Assembly (NCBI GenBank): GCA_003439945.1
Contig: QVRM01002189.1
Span: 223,501-287,500 of the forward strand
Length of the DNA stretch: 64,000 bases
Direction: 5' to 3'
Origin: Dermanyssus gallinae
Taxonomy: Eukaryota > Arthropoda > Arachnida > Mesostigmata > Dermanyssidae
Each line of letters begins with the position of its first letter. Position 1 is the stretch's first letter. Both the position numbers and the translations under genes were made by a program. Under the pieces are notes generated by a model. That model had not been told where the DNA came from. It was given only the letters and a program-made list of their open reading frames with translations, and ran no database searches. Positions 38,100 to 48,735 of the stretch are shown here, piece by piece.

Positions 38100-38930
38100 A
38101 CATGGCTCTCCGATCAACAAAAAGGATAGAGCTGGGCTACGACTTGCCCCGCAGCATAGCGCGGCCATTTCCAGGGAGGAAAAGTGAGCAACATGAAACT
38201 GATGTTGGCGGGCCAGGATACCAAGCAAGTAAAAGAAGTCAGATAGCTTAGCGTCCTGTTTGATAAGGGACTCAATGGCAAGGTCTTGTCAAACATACAT
38301 GGGTCGAGGCAGTATCGGCGACGACTATTAACGTCAATTAGTGAATAAATCACACTATTTGCAGCTCCAGTCTGGTTACAGAAGTCTCTGAAAACGGAGA
38401 CGGCAAAAAGGCTTTTTAAAAGCATGCTGAACACGGCGCGTAGGATTCTGTAAGCCTATTGCACGGTTAGCCTTAACAGCCTTGGCTGGTTCCCCGCCTT
38501 GGGCGAAGACGAAGTCTTCTTAAATTTCGGTTGCTTTCCCCACCTTGGGCAAAGCAAACAAAAACGCAAAGAATGCGGGAAGAAGGACCGAAGTCCCGCA
38601 AAGAAACGAAGAGGGAAAGAGCAATAAGGTGGATGGCAGGAAGAGTGGTATGCCATCCCCACAGGCTCAGCGGGTCACTCACTTTGCCTGCTCATTTCGG
38701 ACATATAACGCGGTTGAAGGAGGCAAAGGATTAGATCGTGCAAGGACAACCTCCATAGTGCTGCAAACATCCAGATAGGCCCAAGAAGTATACCAGACCC
38801 ACCGAGAGGTAACATGAAGATGGTTGTACAGTACATATGCGGCACAGCATCAGTATGGACGCTGCACGAGGAAATGGCAACTGCAGTGATGAACGAAAAA
38901 GCCGAGCTCGTTAAAACATGACCGTCAGAT
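38100..38930 (+). pseudogene. LINE ORF2 C-terminal remnant
   Basis: Plus-strand frames give successive matches to the region after the RT domain of R1/Jockey-type LINEs. These are MKLMLAGQDTKQVKEVR then LSVLFDKGLNGKVL (like 'VKYLGV.FD..L'), then ITLFAAPVWLQKSLKTETAKR (like 'LYAAPVW'), then LFKSMLNTARRIL. Later frames include an Arg/Lys-rich stretch and GWQEEWYAIPTG. Stops and shifts separate the pieces, so it is a decayed copy. No endonuclease or RT core accompanies it, and its 3' boundary is not sharp. Confidence 0.6.
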
Positions 38931-39900
38931 CAGTGGGGAAACCCGTGGGTGACCTCTCCTTAGGGCACTGTTCTACGGATATCTGGGCCAGTAGAGAGTA
39001 AAGCTTAAGCGAAAAGATGTGTCTAGTGAGTAGAGGTACAGGCTGTCCAACATGCAAGCCGGGACCCACATCGCTTGAGAGGGAGAACATGCTACTTTTG
39101 AAAAAACAGTGCGTAACTGCATTCACACCTATCTACAAAAAAATATTTTAAATTAAAAGAAAAGTAGGCAATCTGTTAACAACGAAATTTAAGTAAGAGA
39201 CCTGTCGCAAGACTGCCAATAAAAATTATTTAGGCATATTCCGCTCGATGCCACCTCATATTAACAACTACTTGAAAATAAAATTGCATTGAACTAAATG
39301 CATTTAACAACTAAACTATACATTTACTACATGATTTATTTCCACACCGGATCGGATAAAAATGTATACTAACCAAATTGAAATTCCACTTTGGTTCGAT
39401 AAGCAGAGACGCGGTTCTGAATAACCTTAATTAAAATTAAAATGATAAAGTGACCTTTAAGGATTTTTAAGGCTTCATGGCCCATTGCGTCGAGACAGAT
39501 TATCTACTGAAAGTAATAATAATTCAATATATCTGTTGTCAAACAAATGTGTCGCTTTGGGATAACGTAGTACGTCATCTAGAGACGCAAATGGGGTATC
39601 CGGCGTGGCTGATGAAGGAGGGATGAAGGCAGCTGTTGTCTCGTCCAATTGACGTGACAAGACGTGTGAGGACATCGGGGCGTTTTCATTGCAATATTCT
39701 ACAAGTCAATGAAAAAACTGCGTATTGGGCTAGCACTGCAACACCTGTACCGGTAACCTAAACCCCGTTTTTTTGGAGCGGATCATCTCTGGTGACAAAA
39801 GGTATGTTAGTACTATTACTTCGAGCCAGAGACAAAGTAGGGCAGCCTGTAATGGAAGCATGCGTCACCTCCCGCTAGAAAATTGCAAAACGATATTTTA
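38931..39900. other. no gene seen
   Basis: AT-rich DNA with short frames. It probably includes the decayed 3' part of the minus-strand LINE that starts at about 43.5 kb, but I cannot recognise motifs. Confidence 0.4.
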
Positions 39901-39960
39901 TTGACAACTTAAACCTCTTCACATATTTGTGACTTTTTAACAGGGAACCAGGAACAAAAA

Positions 39961-40040
39961 CTGATTAAGAGCTAGATTGAGCTTTGAGAGAAGTGCCAGG
40001 CGGTCCTTCTTGTAGTCTTTCGGAAATCGTCTCTATTCCA
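39961..40040 (-). pseudogene. R1-like LINE RT, continuation (3' of insertion)
   Basis: Continues the same frame as 41280-41005 after removing 40041-40991. It reads RRFPKDYKKDRLALLSK, with one TAG before it. Further 3' parts of the RT (YADD block) are not recognisable. Confidence 0.65.
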
Positions 40041-40053
40041 GTAGTGGGTCTAC
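40041..40053. repeat. target-site duplication of nested LINE, copy 1
   Basis: GTAGTGGGTCTAC, identical to 40992-41004. Confidence 0.88.
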
Positions 40054-40991
40054 TACTCTCAAGATTGCTGCCGCGCACACGGGGTGCTTCCGATGATCGG
40101 AGGTGTCTACTGGCGACGGTAGTAGATAGCACTATGCTCTACGCGGCCCCGCTGTAGCAGCGTACGGCTAAGCGGGTTACGTGCCGACGGCTCCTGGATC
40201 AGACGCAGAGGCCGCTGGCCTTCAAGATTGCAAGGGCCAACAAAACTGCGTCTACCGCGGCCATCCAAGTACTCTCCAGGCAGATCCGTTGGGATCTCCG
40301 GGTTATGGAGGGCGCAGTCCGTCGTGCGGACTCCTCTATCTCTAAGGAAGACGCACGACGTCAGACACTAGACGCGTGGAACAAAAGATGAATGGAGATC
40401 TAGGCGGGCCAGCCGGGTTTCTGGACTTGCTCTATTATCCCGGATGTCCGAGAGTGGTTCAAAAGGCGAGAGGGATCACTGTCGTACCCTCTGACCCAAT
40501 TTTTGACGTGCCACGGCACCTTCAGAAAATACCTACATCGTATAGGACGTGCTCCATCGCCAGCGTGCATTCTCTGCGACTCAGGAGAAGAAGACGACGT
40601 CAAACACACCTTCGAAGTATGCACGGCTTTCAGCGCAAACAGGGCGGAGTTGGCGCGGCTTTTAGACCGGGAACCCCCGGTAGCATGTGAACAATAGATT
40701 CAGGCCCTCTTGCAAGACACCCAAAGCTGGCACATCATAAAGGATTTTGCCGCGACGATTATTGAACAAAAATATTTGGTGCAGACCGCGATGTGCGCTC
40801 TGTTCACGCAACTCTAAGGAAAATATAGGGATTTAAGTAGTATTAAAGAATGGTTCCAGCTCCTCGCCTCTTCCTGAGGCCATTTAGGTGAGAGGTTTTT
40901 AGTGAGTATTATTCCAACATATCGACATCGAGTCCTACACTACCCGCTTTGGGTGTGCGTAAAAGCATTTTTCCCTTTTACCCAAAAAAAA
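40054..40991 (+). mobile_element. 5'-truncated LINE copy nested in an older LINE
   Basis: A 938-bp insert flanked by the 13-bp direct repeat GTAGTGGGTCTAC (40041-40053 and 40992-41004), ending in ACCC plus an A run at its 3' end. It is in the sense opposite to its host LINE. It contains only the end of ORF2 and a 3' UTR, as expected for a 5'-truncated target-primed insertion. Removing it with one repeat restores the host's RT frame. Confidence 0.88.
40110..40820 (+). pseudogene. R1-like LINE ORF2 C-terminus
   Basis: Plus-strand frames read VDSTMLYAAPL (like 'LLYGAPVW'), RPLAFKIARANKTASTAAIQ (like 'R..A.RV..AYRTVST.A'), then LTQFLTCHGTFRKYLHRIGR, CILCDSGEEDDVKHTFEVC and finally AMCALFTQL, stop. 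The C-X2-C-X9-H-X4-C spacing is the cysteine-histidine knuckle at the end of R1/Jockey/I-type ORF2 proteins. Stops at 40173, 40388 and 40694 and a shift make it non-coding. A 3' UTR of about 170 bp and an A-tail follow. Confidence 0.75.
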
Positions 40992-41004
40992 GTAGTGGGT
41001 CTAC
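40992..41004. repeat. target-site duplication of nested LINE, copy 2
   Basis: GTAGTGGGTCTAC, directly after the A-tail. Confidence 0.88.
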
Positions 41005-41280
41005 AACCTTAATTAGACATTTTATCGCTTCCGATGGTATGCCGTCGAGTCCTGGGGCCGTGCCCTTTGACATCCTTTCAGCTGCTTGCTGGATCTTCTC
41101 GAGTGTTACGGGTGGGATATCCTCCACATGCATCTCAATCGTGTCTGTCTTCCTCGGTCTGCGTCGAAAAAGGTGACTCACTCTTGTGGTGCTCTCGTGC
41201 CTAGTTTGCCCATTACAATCTTGTAGAGCTTCCCCCACACGTCCTGCTCGATCTTCTAGATCAATTGACTCCAGCACCGA
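41005..41280 (-). pseudogene. R1-like LINE RT, N-terminal part (5' of insertion)
   Basis: The minus-strand frame reads HVEDIPPVTLEKIQQAAERM followed by SKGTAPGLDGIPSEAIKCLI. This is the classic entry to LINE reverse transcriptases ('VT.EEI..A...LK.GKAPGPDGIP.E.LK'). The frame is cut at a younger LINE insertion. Across the insertion it resumes in phase at 40040-39961 with VDPLLE, a stop, RRFPKDYKKDRLALLSK, matching the '.FP..WK..RLVLI.K' block. So the old element was continuous before the insertion. Confidence 0.8.
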
Positions 41281-41339
41281 AGTTTGCTTTTTACTAGGTC
41301 ACTAAAGTTCTCCTCGTATTAGAGAGTCTCCAACTACTG

Positions 41340-41880
41340 CTCGGTAGGTTATGTACGCAGCCCAAATCGTCAGGTCGCTAAAGGTCACTTGGTATATGCG
41401 GACGAATGTCGCCGCCGCCTTCGGGTTGTTCGTTACTAGAAGAATCCGTTCGGCCAAACATTCCATCAGGGATTGTCCCCTAGGATTGGTGTGCCTACTT
41501 CCCCAAAGTACAGATACCGAGTTGATGTCCCCTGTAAAAATCTATATGTGGGGATTCCGTGTTTTGACGCTGACGTCCAGTGCCTCGAGGTATCTATATA
41601 TGTCTAATAAGAAGAATTTATCTTCTTTGCCTCTGTTGGGGACGAAGTTGCAGCTATAGAATACCGCCTCCGTCGACCTATAACCAGGGTAACCCCTGTC
41701 TCGGATTTACCCTGGATATAGGTCGACGGGAGTATTTTACGAGTATTTTTTGACGATGTGTCTACTAAATCGCTGTGTCTGTTAATTTGTCTGTTGTATA
41801 TGGTTTTGCCCGTCACCTTTGCCAGGGCCTCATTTGGCTCTGACAAATAGCATAGGTTCAATCCCAGCCTGTCCTAAATT
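41340..41880 (-). pseudogene. R1-like LINE endonuclease domain remnant
   Basis: Minus-strand frames, joined by shifts, follow the AP-endonuclease domain of R1-type LINEs. LNLCYLSEPNEALAKVTGK is near the N-terminal 'ISEP' block. A frame with YSCNFVPNRGKEDKF recalls the 'Y.CYFSPN' block. PHIDFYRGHQL is about where 'GDFN' should be. Then come AERILLVTNN and TFSDLTIWA, which match the 'NTG.PTF.....S.IDLTF' block. Order and spacing are right; stops and frameshifts make it non-functional. It precedes the RT segment on the same strand. Confidence 0.6.
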
Positions 41881-42099
41881 AATAATACAAAATATTTAAT
41901 AAAAATCCCAGCCTGCCTACTACTGCCGCTAGGAGATCATGCTATTACTATTCTATTACTTATGACTGGGACGGAGGTCTAGCCTTTGTTACGCTATTGG
42001 GCGCCCCTTTCGTTCCACTCGACCGGCGGTCCTGCGTCCTGTTCACCTCGCTTACACGATTGTCTGTCAGAAGAGCCTTCCGGCGCTTTCAACTACCCC

Positions 42100-43502
42100 T
42101 TCCTCTTGTTATGCGGCCACTAGAATCTTAGTGATCTCTAGTAATTCCTCTTTGACGGGGTCTCCGTCTGCGAGCACCATTTCCGCGCAGATTCGAATAT
42201 TGCCACGTTTCCAGGTTTGACGGCCATTACAAGGGTTACTGCCGGGAATTGGGGTTTCAGGCGCGCAACGATCCCCGATCGGCCAATTCCCGTTAACCAG
42301 CATGACTAGCATATCCCATCTGCTGCTGATTTGCGAATGTTAAGTTGCCTCTGTGAATAAGATCGCCTCTATAGCAAGTACCGCCTGGAAAACTGTCTCC
42401 AACTTTCATTGAGCCCAACGTATAACCATTCTCCGTCGCCTTTCTCACTTCTTTATGGCCCGCCTCCTCAGGCTTCTCTGGAGCGTCCCGGAACGTTCGC
42501 GTAACCTCGACTTCTGCCGTTTCTTGGTCGTTGGGCATCCTACGCTTAGATCATGGCCAACAAGCCTTTCTTCAATCCGCCGTTATTCTCCTCCATGTAA
42601 GCTCCCTTTTGGCCCTTTTGGGTAGGTTACGGGGCTCTTTTGAGAGCCCTTCCTTGAGAGGATTCCCTTTGTCCACACAGGCTATGATGGAATTTTTGTC
42701 CGTGGTCAGGTGATTGCGCTCTTTCCTTCTCTAATCCTTTATCTGAGTTAAGGGTACCTGGTAGGCAGACGTGATGAGTGATTTCTACCTCTGTCTCAAA
42801 TAGATCTGTATCGGTACTGCAGCTCAATTAGGCATATACTATTTGGTATATATACTGTTTGGTACAATATTGTGATACATAACATAATGTGTGGTACAGT
42901 AATGTGATACCTGTCTGCCTCGCTACGTAATAGAGAAAGCGTTCTGGCCGCCGATGAGATCTTTTAAGTTGCCTCCGCTCGAGCATCAAGGGAAACTTCT
43001 AATTGCGTTTCGAATCTCCGCTGCACCAACGGAGATCTCAGGTCACAGTGGTGTGGTTGCTGGCACGTCTGGGGGGGGGGGGGGGGGCTTTGAGGGTTTG
43101 TGGACCTTCTGAGTCCATCTGGTCAGTGGACAAGGGCGTGCGGGCAGCCGACGAAACATCTACGAGAGCGTACGATTTTTGACCGTCGAAGGTCAGCGTC
43201 GCAGGCCGAAGGGGACCGCATCTGGTACCAGACAATTGAGGATTTTCAGTAACTCGAGCTTCCCGACGTAAATGGGGTTCTGCTACTGGTAGTTTTTCCG
43301 AATCACTGAAGTAAGGGTGCGTCCTCTCTCTTTTCTTGCGGGGTTGCAGAACATTATAGTAGATAAAGCAAATAGTGTTCTCAATGTTCCGGTGTGGCGA
43401 CGAGCACAAATCCTTTACCGTTTTAGATAATTCCACTTCGATATGGTCTCTAAGAGAGCGGGCTATAGAAGGTATCACTTTTAACTTTGATTTCATCTCC
43501 AC
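42100..43502 (-). pseudogene. LINE ORF1 (gag-like) region, decayed
   Basis: Upstream of the endonuclease remnant on the same strand lie several broken frames. One is a 154-residue frame (43502-43038) rich in charged residues with a Pro-rich tail, which crosses a G17 run. Further frames are at 42827-42627, 42538-42293 and 42312-42109. Their position and sense fit the gag-like ORF1 of an R1-type element, but I see no zinc knuckle or RRM. The assignment is by context only. Confidence 0.35.
43071..43087. repeat. poly-G tract (17 G)
   Basis: Uninterrupted G run inside the decayed ORF1 region. Confidence 0.9.
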
Positions 43503-43799
43503 GACTTTCTAAAAATAGTTGGCGAAAGAGGTGACCGGGGTTGGATTGGAGTGGTCGGTATTTGTTGAATAGCTGTGTTTTCTTATGGTGGACCTTTAAG
43601 CTATTGCGCCTGTACGGATGAGAAAGATCCGGCCTCGTGGGTAACTTACTTTATTGTGCTAAGACCCGCTCATTGCAATTGCAGGTCCTCCCAAACGTGT
43701 CACTGTTTGGTACATATTTTGGGCTGAGGCATAATCGGGTCATTTCTTTCTGATAGCCCTGTTTTTGCCTCTTATCTGGATGATATGGTTCGTAAATAC

Positions 43800-43960
43800 A
43801 TGTGGTTTCAACAAGACGGTGTCCGTCGCCATGACTCGAACACACGAAACGAATTGCGCCATGATTGCACGAGGCATTCCATGGTCGTGTAATATCCCGT
43901 TTAAGCGGCCATAATTGGCTCTCTAGATTGTGAAATATCTTTATACATAGATATCTAGGG
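43800..43960 (+). pseudogene. Tc1-like transposase C-terminal scrap, second copy
   Basis: MWFQQDGVRRHDSNTRNELR contains the second catalytic block (QQDG..). After a frameshift come ALLHEAFHGRVISR and NWLSRL, equivalent to 'L...FPGRVISR..D.NWPPRS'. DNA similarity to 32340-32420 is visible (TTGCACGAGG, then GGTCGTGTAATA). Only this fragment is present. Confidence 0.65.
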
Positions 43961-43989
43961 TTTTTAAAGTCAAAAGTGTCTGCCAACTA

Positions 43990-44680
43990 ACCTATGACCC
44001 CTTAAGTCCTGATTAAAGAAACCTGATATAAACGCTGTATCGCTGAAATCCAGCCAATTATACCAAACCGTGATTGAACATTTTGTCAAAAGAACGTCAA
44101 CCTACCAGCAAAGCCGAGAAAAGCATTTTCTAGATGTGCTATTTCATCATAGTTTTCACAATTCGACTTTGTGATTATAATTTCAATATTACATAAAAAC
44201 CGTAAGTTAATTAGTATTTAATTTCCGCACTTCTTGGGACACCTTATTACATGCTTGATCATACATTTAAGACAAAAAGCGTCATTGTTGCAATTTAGTG
44301 TTGCATGTACAACATGCATTGTAGCTGGACTTTGTTTAGGATTATGCTTCCGACATTTACCTATTCGTTTAAAGAATAAAATGTTGCAAGTTGGATCTCT
44401 TTCTTAGTTCCAACGTTTAGGCCCAACTGGAGCCAGGATATGATTACAGCTTTTCAATATTTTTAATAGACCAGAACCACTGATAAGATGTGTTGATAAG
44501 ATTCCGGAATCCGGAGAAGATGTGCAATAAGTTCCGGAACTGCTTCAAAGTGAAGCGCGTATTGCATTTTTTTTTTGTATAAAACCAGTATTTTAATTAT
44601 GTAATAATACATTATGTATATGTTACACGTATCAGGATGGATTTGCTAAGCCAATTTGCCTAGTGGGCGTGTATTGTGAC
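43990..44680. other. no gene seen
   Basis: AT-rich DNA without recognisable motif. Confidence 0.5.
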
Positions 44681-44689
44681 TATCACGTA

Positions 44690-44880
44690 TCCGTTTTGAT
44701 GAGGCCAGGCCGAGACCACTTCAGAAGTCTGCCCGGAACGAAGGCAGCGTTTCCACGTTGTATGTCAAGATCCAGACGTTATTTAAAAATGGTTGACGAT
44801 CTGCTATCACCGGATGGCAGGTTTAACAAAATGCCGACTTTGCGGATCTCTTTCCTCGCCACAAACTGGTCCATATGGGC
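44690..44880 (-). pseudogene. fragment related to the 36.7-kb nuclease-like domain
   Basis: The minus strand reads PSGDSRSSTIFK, stop, RLDLDIQRGNAAFVPGRLLKW. This parallels ASEDKRASAFLRQRLSLDVQ and RGNAASVRGTLQKW at 37.1-37.25 kb. It covers only the last 60 or so residues of that domain. Confidence 0.6.
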
Positions 44881-45049
44881 CGCCTAAATGTTTTTGACAA
44901 CAAGTTGTCGGACGCCTGCATGCACCGCTCACATGCCGTTTCTCGACTGTCAAATAATGCGGAATAGACTTGCCTTGGCTGCCTACTGATCTCCCGCTAT
45001 AAAAATCGCTTTTTAAGAACTCACGACCATTTGAGCCCATTTGAACACA

Positions 45050-46177
45050 TAGTTTCGACTAAGACACTAACTTTTGTACATTTCTACTTTGCATAATTCC
45101 GTACGTTTAGTCACTGTTTTATTGTATTGAAAACAAAACTTGATTAAACGCAGTGTTGCACAATTTCGTTATGTATGACCATGTATTAAAGCACGCTAGC
45201 GCAGAGCACACTTTACACTTATTCGACTGGCCTCTAGCAATATAGAAAATACCGATAGTAGAAGAGGCTTCAGTCTAACTAGTTCCAGATTTGTTGTTTC
45301 GCGCACAAACAGTTATTCTCAAAACGTATTGAAATTGTGTATATATGGCTGGTTTCTTATATACACATACCTGGTCTCTTAATTAAACAGCATACTAAGT
45401 ATACAACTAAAGCCAAATAATTTTCTGAGAAATTGCACAGAACGGAGGAAGCTTAGCAGTACAACAATAACTCGCAAAAACACAAGAGTCGCTGAAGCAC
45501 AAAAGACAACTTTAGACCTTCTGTACTGGTATTATTTCATACAGCTTTTTGCAAATTCGTCAGACACAAAGCTTTCTACATCCCCATTGAGTGACTCTCG
45601 ACTTGTTCGCTGTATTTGTGCGAACCCTTTTGTTGAGTATTTATACACTTCTGAAGGCCAAGGCGTGGAAGAAAATATTATGCGTCACAGCGTAGGTAAA
45701 AACCAGCCGTTATGCTGGAAACCACGTCCTCCTAAGCAGGTTCGCTTCGACCGTACTTCACTACTTTTTACTCTCAGTTGCATTGAGTTACAATCTGGAA
45801 AAATAATAAAATAATGTGCATATGAAAGTATAGTGGTCGCCGCGTGTTGAAAAAAAATCGATGACAGAACCAGACATGACCGTTAAGTCAGTAAATTAGA
45901 CGATCAAGCATGAAGCATAGTAGATAATCACAAGAACGTCACAAGCAGATATTCAGGTACTTTCAAGCCTCCTCATATTAGTTATACTAATAAGCCGATA
46001 TAATGAGCCGCTTGTTGTAGTGTGTTTTATGAGCAGAAAACAAGTGAGAATAGTACAGAAGTCTGCACTAAACATAGGGGTTGCGCAAAGGTGTTCCCAT
46101 GTTTAAGTATAAGACTCATAAGAGCGTACATTAGTATATGTAAATGCACGCTACACATACAGTAGCTCAATAAGTAT

Positions 46178-46179
<2 letters not shown>
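45050..46179. other. no gene seen
   Basis: AT-rich, no motif in any frame. Confidence 0.5.

Positions 46180-46227
<48 letters not shown>
46180..46227. repeat. (TA)n microsatellite
   Basis: About 47 bp of AT alternation, 14 bp from the left end of the MITE. Confidence 0.95.
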
Positions 46228-46229
<2 letters not shown>

Positions 46230-46294
46230 AAACTTACATACAGTCCCTGAAGAAAAAGAGCCACCCATTGTTATTTCATTTCACGCATTTATAT

Positions 46295-46853
46295 TGTAAC
46301 GAAGTTACTGTGTACGCATCATAGCGCAATTTAAATAAGTTCTAACCGACCACGTCCAACGGCTACAGCGCCCGCGCCAGAATCTCAACGTACACAACGT
46401 TCACCGAATGATGCATGTCTCAACCGAACAAGACATGTCTCAACCAGCCAGCCGAGAACAGCCACAGCCTTTCGCGCCGAAACCCCAACGTCCTCCGCCG
46501 TCCAAACGATCATCGGCCGACACCGGGAGAGGGTCGACCTATGATCGGCAGTCCAAGTCAAACAGTCACTTAACCTGTATTCCTATACGAAACAAACACA
46601 AACTGCTGTACATTTCGACCGATTGGAGAGCGGGTTCTGACACCTTTTGGGGTGTCAGCACGCCGCGGTGCCTCGTGAACCAATAAATAGACTGAGCAGC
46701 ATGGCTTAATAACCATCCGTTGCTCGGCCGTGCTTTGCATTAGACCATATGCTGCGTGTCGTCATTCATCGTTCCTGAGTCCCTCGGGCTGCAGTACCCG
46801 TCCGGATGAGTCTACATCCCCAAGCTGACTTAGCGTAACACAACAACGTTACA
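46295..46853 (+). repeat. LTR-like end, left copy
   Basis: 559 bp, TGTAAC...GTTACA. It contains a hairpin (CTGACACC...GGTGTCAG, about 46637-46656) and an AATAAA at 46682-46687, compatible with an LTR R region. It is followed by TTTGGTGGAGATGCC, a possible primer site. Confidence 0.85.
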
Positions 46854-46976
46854 TTTGGTGGAGATGCCTCGATCTCTCTCTACCACCGGACAGCGAACCA
46901 ACCGAGGCGACAACGGACGATGCCAGTGAGCAACGTTACATTTGGTAGCGATGCGGTGAGCAACGTTACATTTGGT
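46844..46976 (+). repeat. LTR-terminus motif repeated three times
   Basis: CAACGTTACATTTGGT (LTR end plus the next bases) occurs at 46844, 46931 and 46961, so the LTR/interior junction was locally duplicated. Confidence 0.8.
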
Positions 46977-47019
46977 GCTTCGATCTCTACCAACGGACGA
47001 CGAAGCAACCGAAGCGACA

Positions 47020-47448
47020 ATGGACGACGACGAAACAGCACACGGAACGCGACGAAGAGAATCAACACCAGTCCACAGACCTAGAGCCACGTCAACCGTT
47101 CTAGACTCACGTCCAGCCATGTCAACCGTTCCAGACTCACGTCCAGCCATGTCAACCGTTCCAGATTCACGTCCAGCTACGTCAACCGTTCCAGATTCAC
47201 GCCCAGTCACGTCAACCGTTCCAGATTCACGTCCAGTCACGTCAACCGTTCTAGACTCCCGTCCAGCCACGCCAATCGTTACAAACCCCCATCCAGCTGT
47301 CTCTACCGCCGACCGCCACTTCAGCCATCATGGACAATCAAAGGTTTCCGGACGAACGACAGTTCTATCTGGCCAGCCAGGACATGACGACACGGCGCAC
47401 GGACCGCATCAAACGACGACCGAGCACGATCGAACCACGATCGACTAA
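47020..47448 (+). CDS. repeat-rich hypothetical ORF inside the insert
   Basis: From ATG 47020 the frame runs 142 codons. It opens with an acidic stretch (MDDDETAHGTRRRES), then six to seven copies of a 10-residue unit, consensus (A/V)(T/M)STVPDSRP, encoded by a 30-bp DNA repeat (about 47088-47297). It ends with a His/Thr/Asp-rich tail. It has no zinc knuckle, protease or RT motif. It may be a degenerate gag-like product, or merely an open frame over a 30-bp minisatellite. Substitutions between units are largely conservative at protein level, a weak hint of coding. Function unknown. Confidence 0.35.
   Translation: MDDDETAHGTRRRESTPVHRPRATSTVLDSRPAMSTVPDSRPAMSTVPDSRPATSTVPDSRPVTSTVPDSRPVTSTVLDSRPATPIVTNPHPAVSTADRHFSHHGQSKVSGRTTVLSGQPGHDDTAHGPHQTTTEHDRTTID
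47088..47297 (+). repeat. 30-bp minisatellite, about 7 units
   Basis: Consensus YGTCAACCGTTCYAGAYTCA followed by CGTCCAGYCA. Units abut directly with no spacers. The last unit is more diverged. Confidence 0.9.
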
Positions 47449-47590
47449 ACAGCGAACGCCAGTCCACCCCCTTCCGCCAACACAACCACGACTTCGACAA
47501 CTATGCCGACCACGACACCGTCCATACTCGACGAGATCCGATAAGCGATCAACCCCGACCACGAACGACAGAGTTCAAGACAGTGCCATC

Positions 47591-47815
47591 GTTCGTCCTT
47601 ACCCGGTTTAAAAGCGTACAAGCCGCCAGGGTAAGTTGCGCAGAACAAGACCGAAATACGACCATGACCAGCGTTCATCCTTGCCCAGGTTAAAAGCGTA
47701 CAATTCGCCCTGGTAAGTTGCGCAAAACAAGTCCGAAATACGACCATGACCAGCGTTCATTCTTGCCCGGTTTAAAAGCGTACAGGTAAAAGCCCGGGTA
47801 AGTTGCGCAGAGATA
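47591..47815. repeat. 82-bp tandem repeat, about 2.7 units
   Basis: GTTCRTYCTTRCCC followed by TTAAAAGCGTACA and GGTAAGTTGCGCA recurs at 47591, 47673 and 47755, an exact 82-bp period. Confidence 0.9.
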
Positions 47816-48176
47816 GACACAGTTGAACCATTTGCCGTCCATCCAGCGCCATTTGCCTGTGAAACTACTTGGGACATCGCCTGGAGGAGTGTAAAGACTG
47901 AAAGCGAGAGTTCCACCGCGCGGGAGTGCACGCCCGTGCCGACTCTGCTCCACACCACTACTCCGCTCAGGCGCGAGATGTCTCTAGGGACAGCAAGCCT
48001 GCATTCAACCCAAACTGTCCGCGCGACACATCGGACGACAGCGACCTTCCGGCGATCAACAACATGTATGAATTGCCAACCTGTACAGACCAATCTTTAA
48101 CCTCAACAAACCGACCTGTCAACTAACACACGCCAGACCTCCACTGTTGGCCCGGGACGAGCCAATTCTGAGGGAA

Positions 48177-48735
48177 TGTAACGTTGTTGTGTTACGCTAA
48201 GTCGGCTTGGGGATGTAGACTCATCCGGACGGGTACTGCAGCCCGAGGGACTCAGGAACGATGAATGACGACACGCAGCATATGGTCTAATGCAAAGCAC
48301 GGCCGAGCAACGGATGGTTATTAAGCCATGCTGCTCAGTCTATTTATTGGTTCACGAGGCACCGCGGCGTGCTGACACCCCAAAAGGTGTCAGAGCCCGC
48401 TCTCCAATCGGTCGAAATGTACAGCAGTTTGTGTTTGTTTCGTATAGGAATACAGGTTAAGTGACTGTTTGACTTGGACTGCCGATCATAGGTCGACCCT
48501 CTCCCGGTGTCGGCCGATGATCGTTTGGACGGCGGAGGACGTTGGGGTTTCGACGCGAAAGGCTGTGGCTGTTCTCGGCTGGCTGGTTGAGACATGTCTT
48601 GTTCGGTTGAGACATGCATCATTCGGTGAACGTTGTGTACGTTGAGATTCTGGCGCGGGCGCTGTAGCCGTTGGACGTGGTCGGTTAGAACTTATTTGAA
48701 TTGCGCTATGATGCGTACACAGTAACTTCGTTACA
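48177..48735 (-). repeat. LTR-like end, right copy (inverted)
   Basis: 559 bp, reverse complement of 46295-46853 with four transitions. It is immediately preceded by GAGGGAA. Confidence 0.85.

Larger units (their letters stand above)
46295..48735. mobile_element. retroelement-like insert with INVERTED 559-bp LTRs
   Basis: A 2441-bp insert bounded by TGTAACG...CGTTACA and flanked by ATAT (46291-46294 and 48736-48739). Its two 559-bp ends are reverse complements of each other, not direct repeats, and differ at four positions, all transitions. TG...CA ends and a 4-bp duplication suggest retroviral-type integration (gypsy-like). The 1.3-kb interior has a short repetitive ORF but no protease, RT or integrase. 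A purine patch (GAGGGAA) sits just left of the right end, as a polypurine tract would. On the other reading, TTGGCTCGTCCCGGG just inside the right end resembles a tRNA primer site. A long-TIR DNA element is the alternative. Confidence 0.85.

Noticed and set aside
47088..47297. CRISPR-like array of 30-bp repeats
   Set aside because: Repeats abut with no unique spacers, vary in sequence and lie inside a eukaryotic retroelement-like insert. It is a minisatellite.
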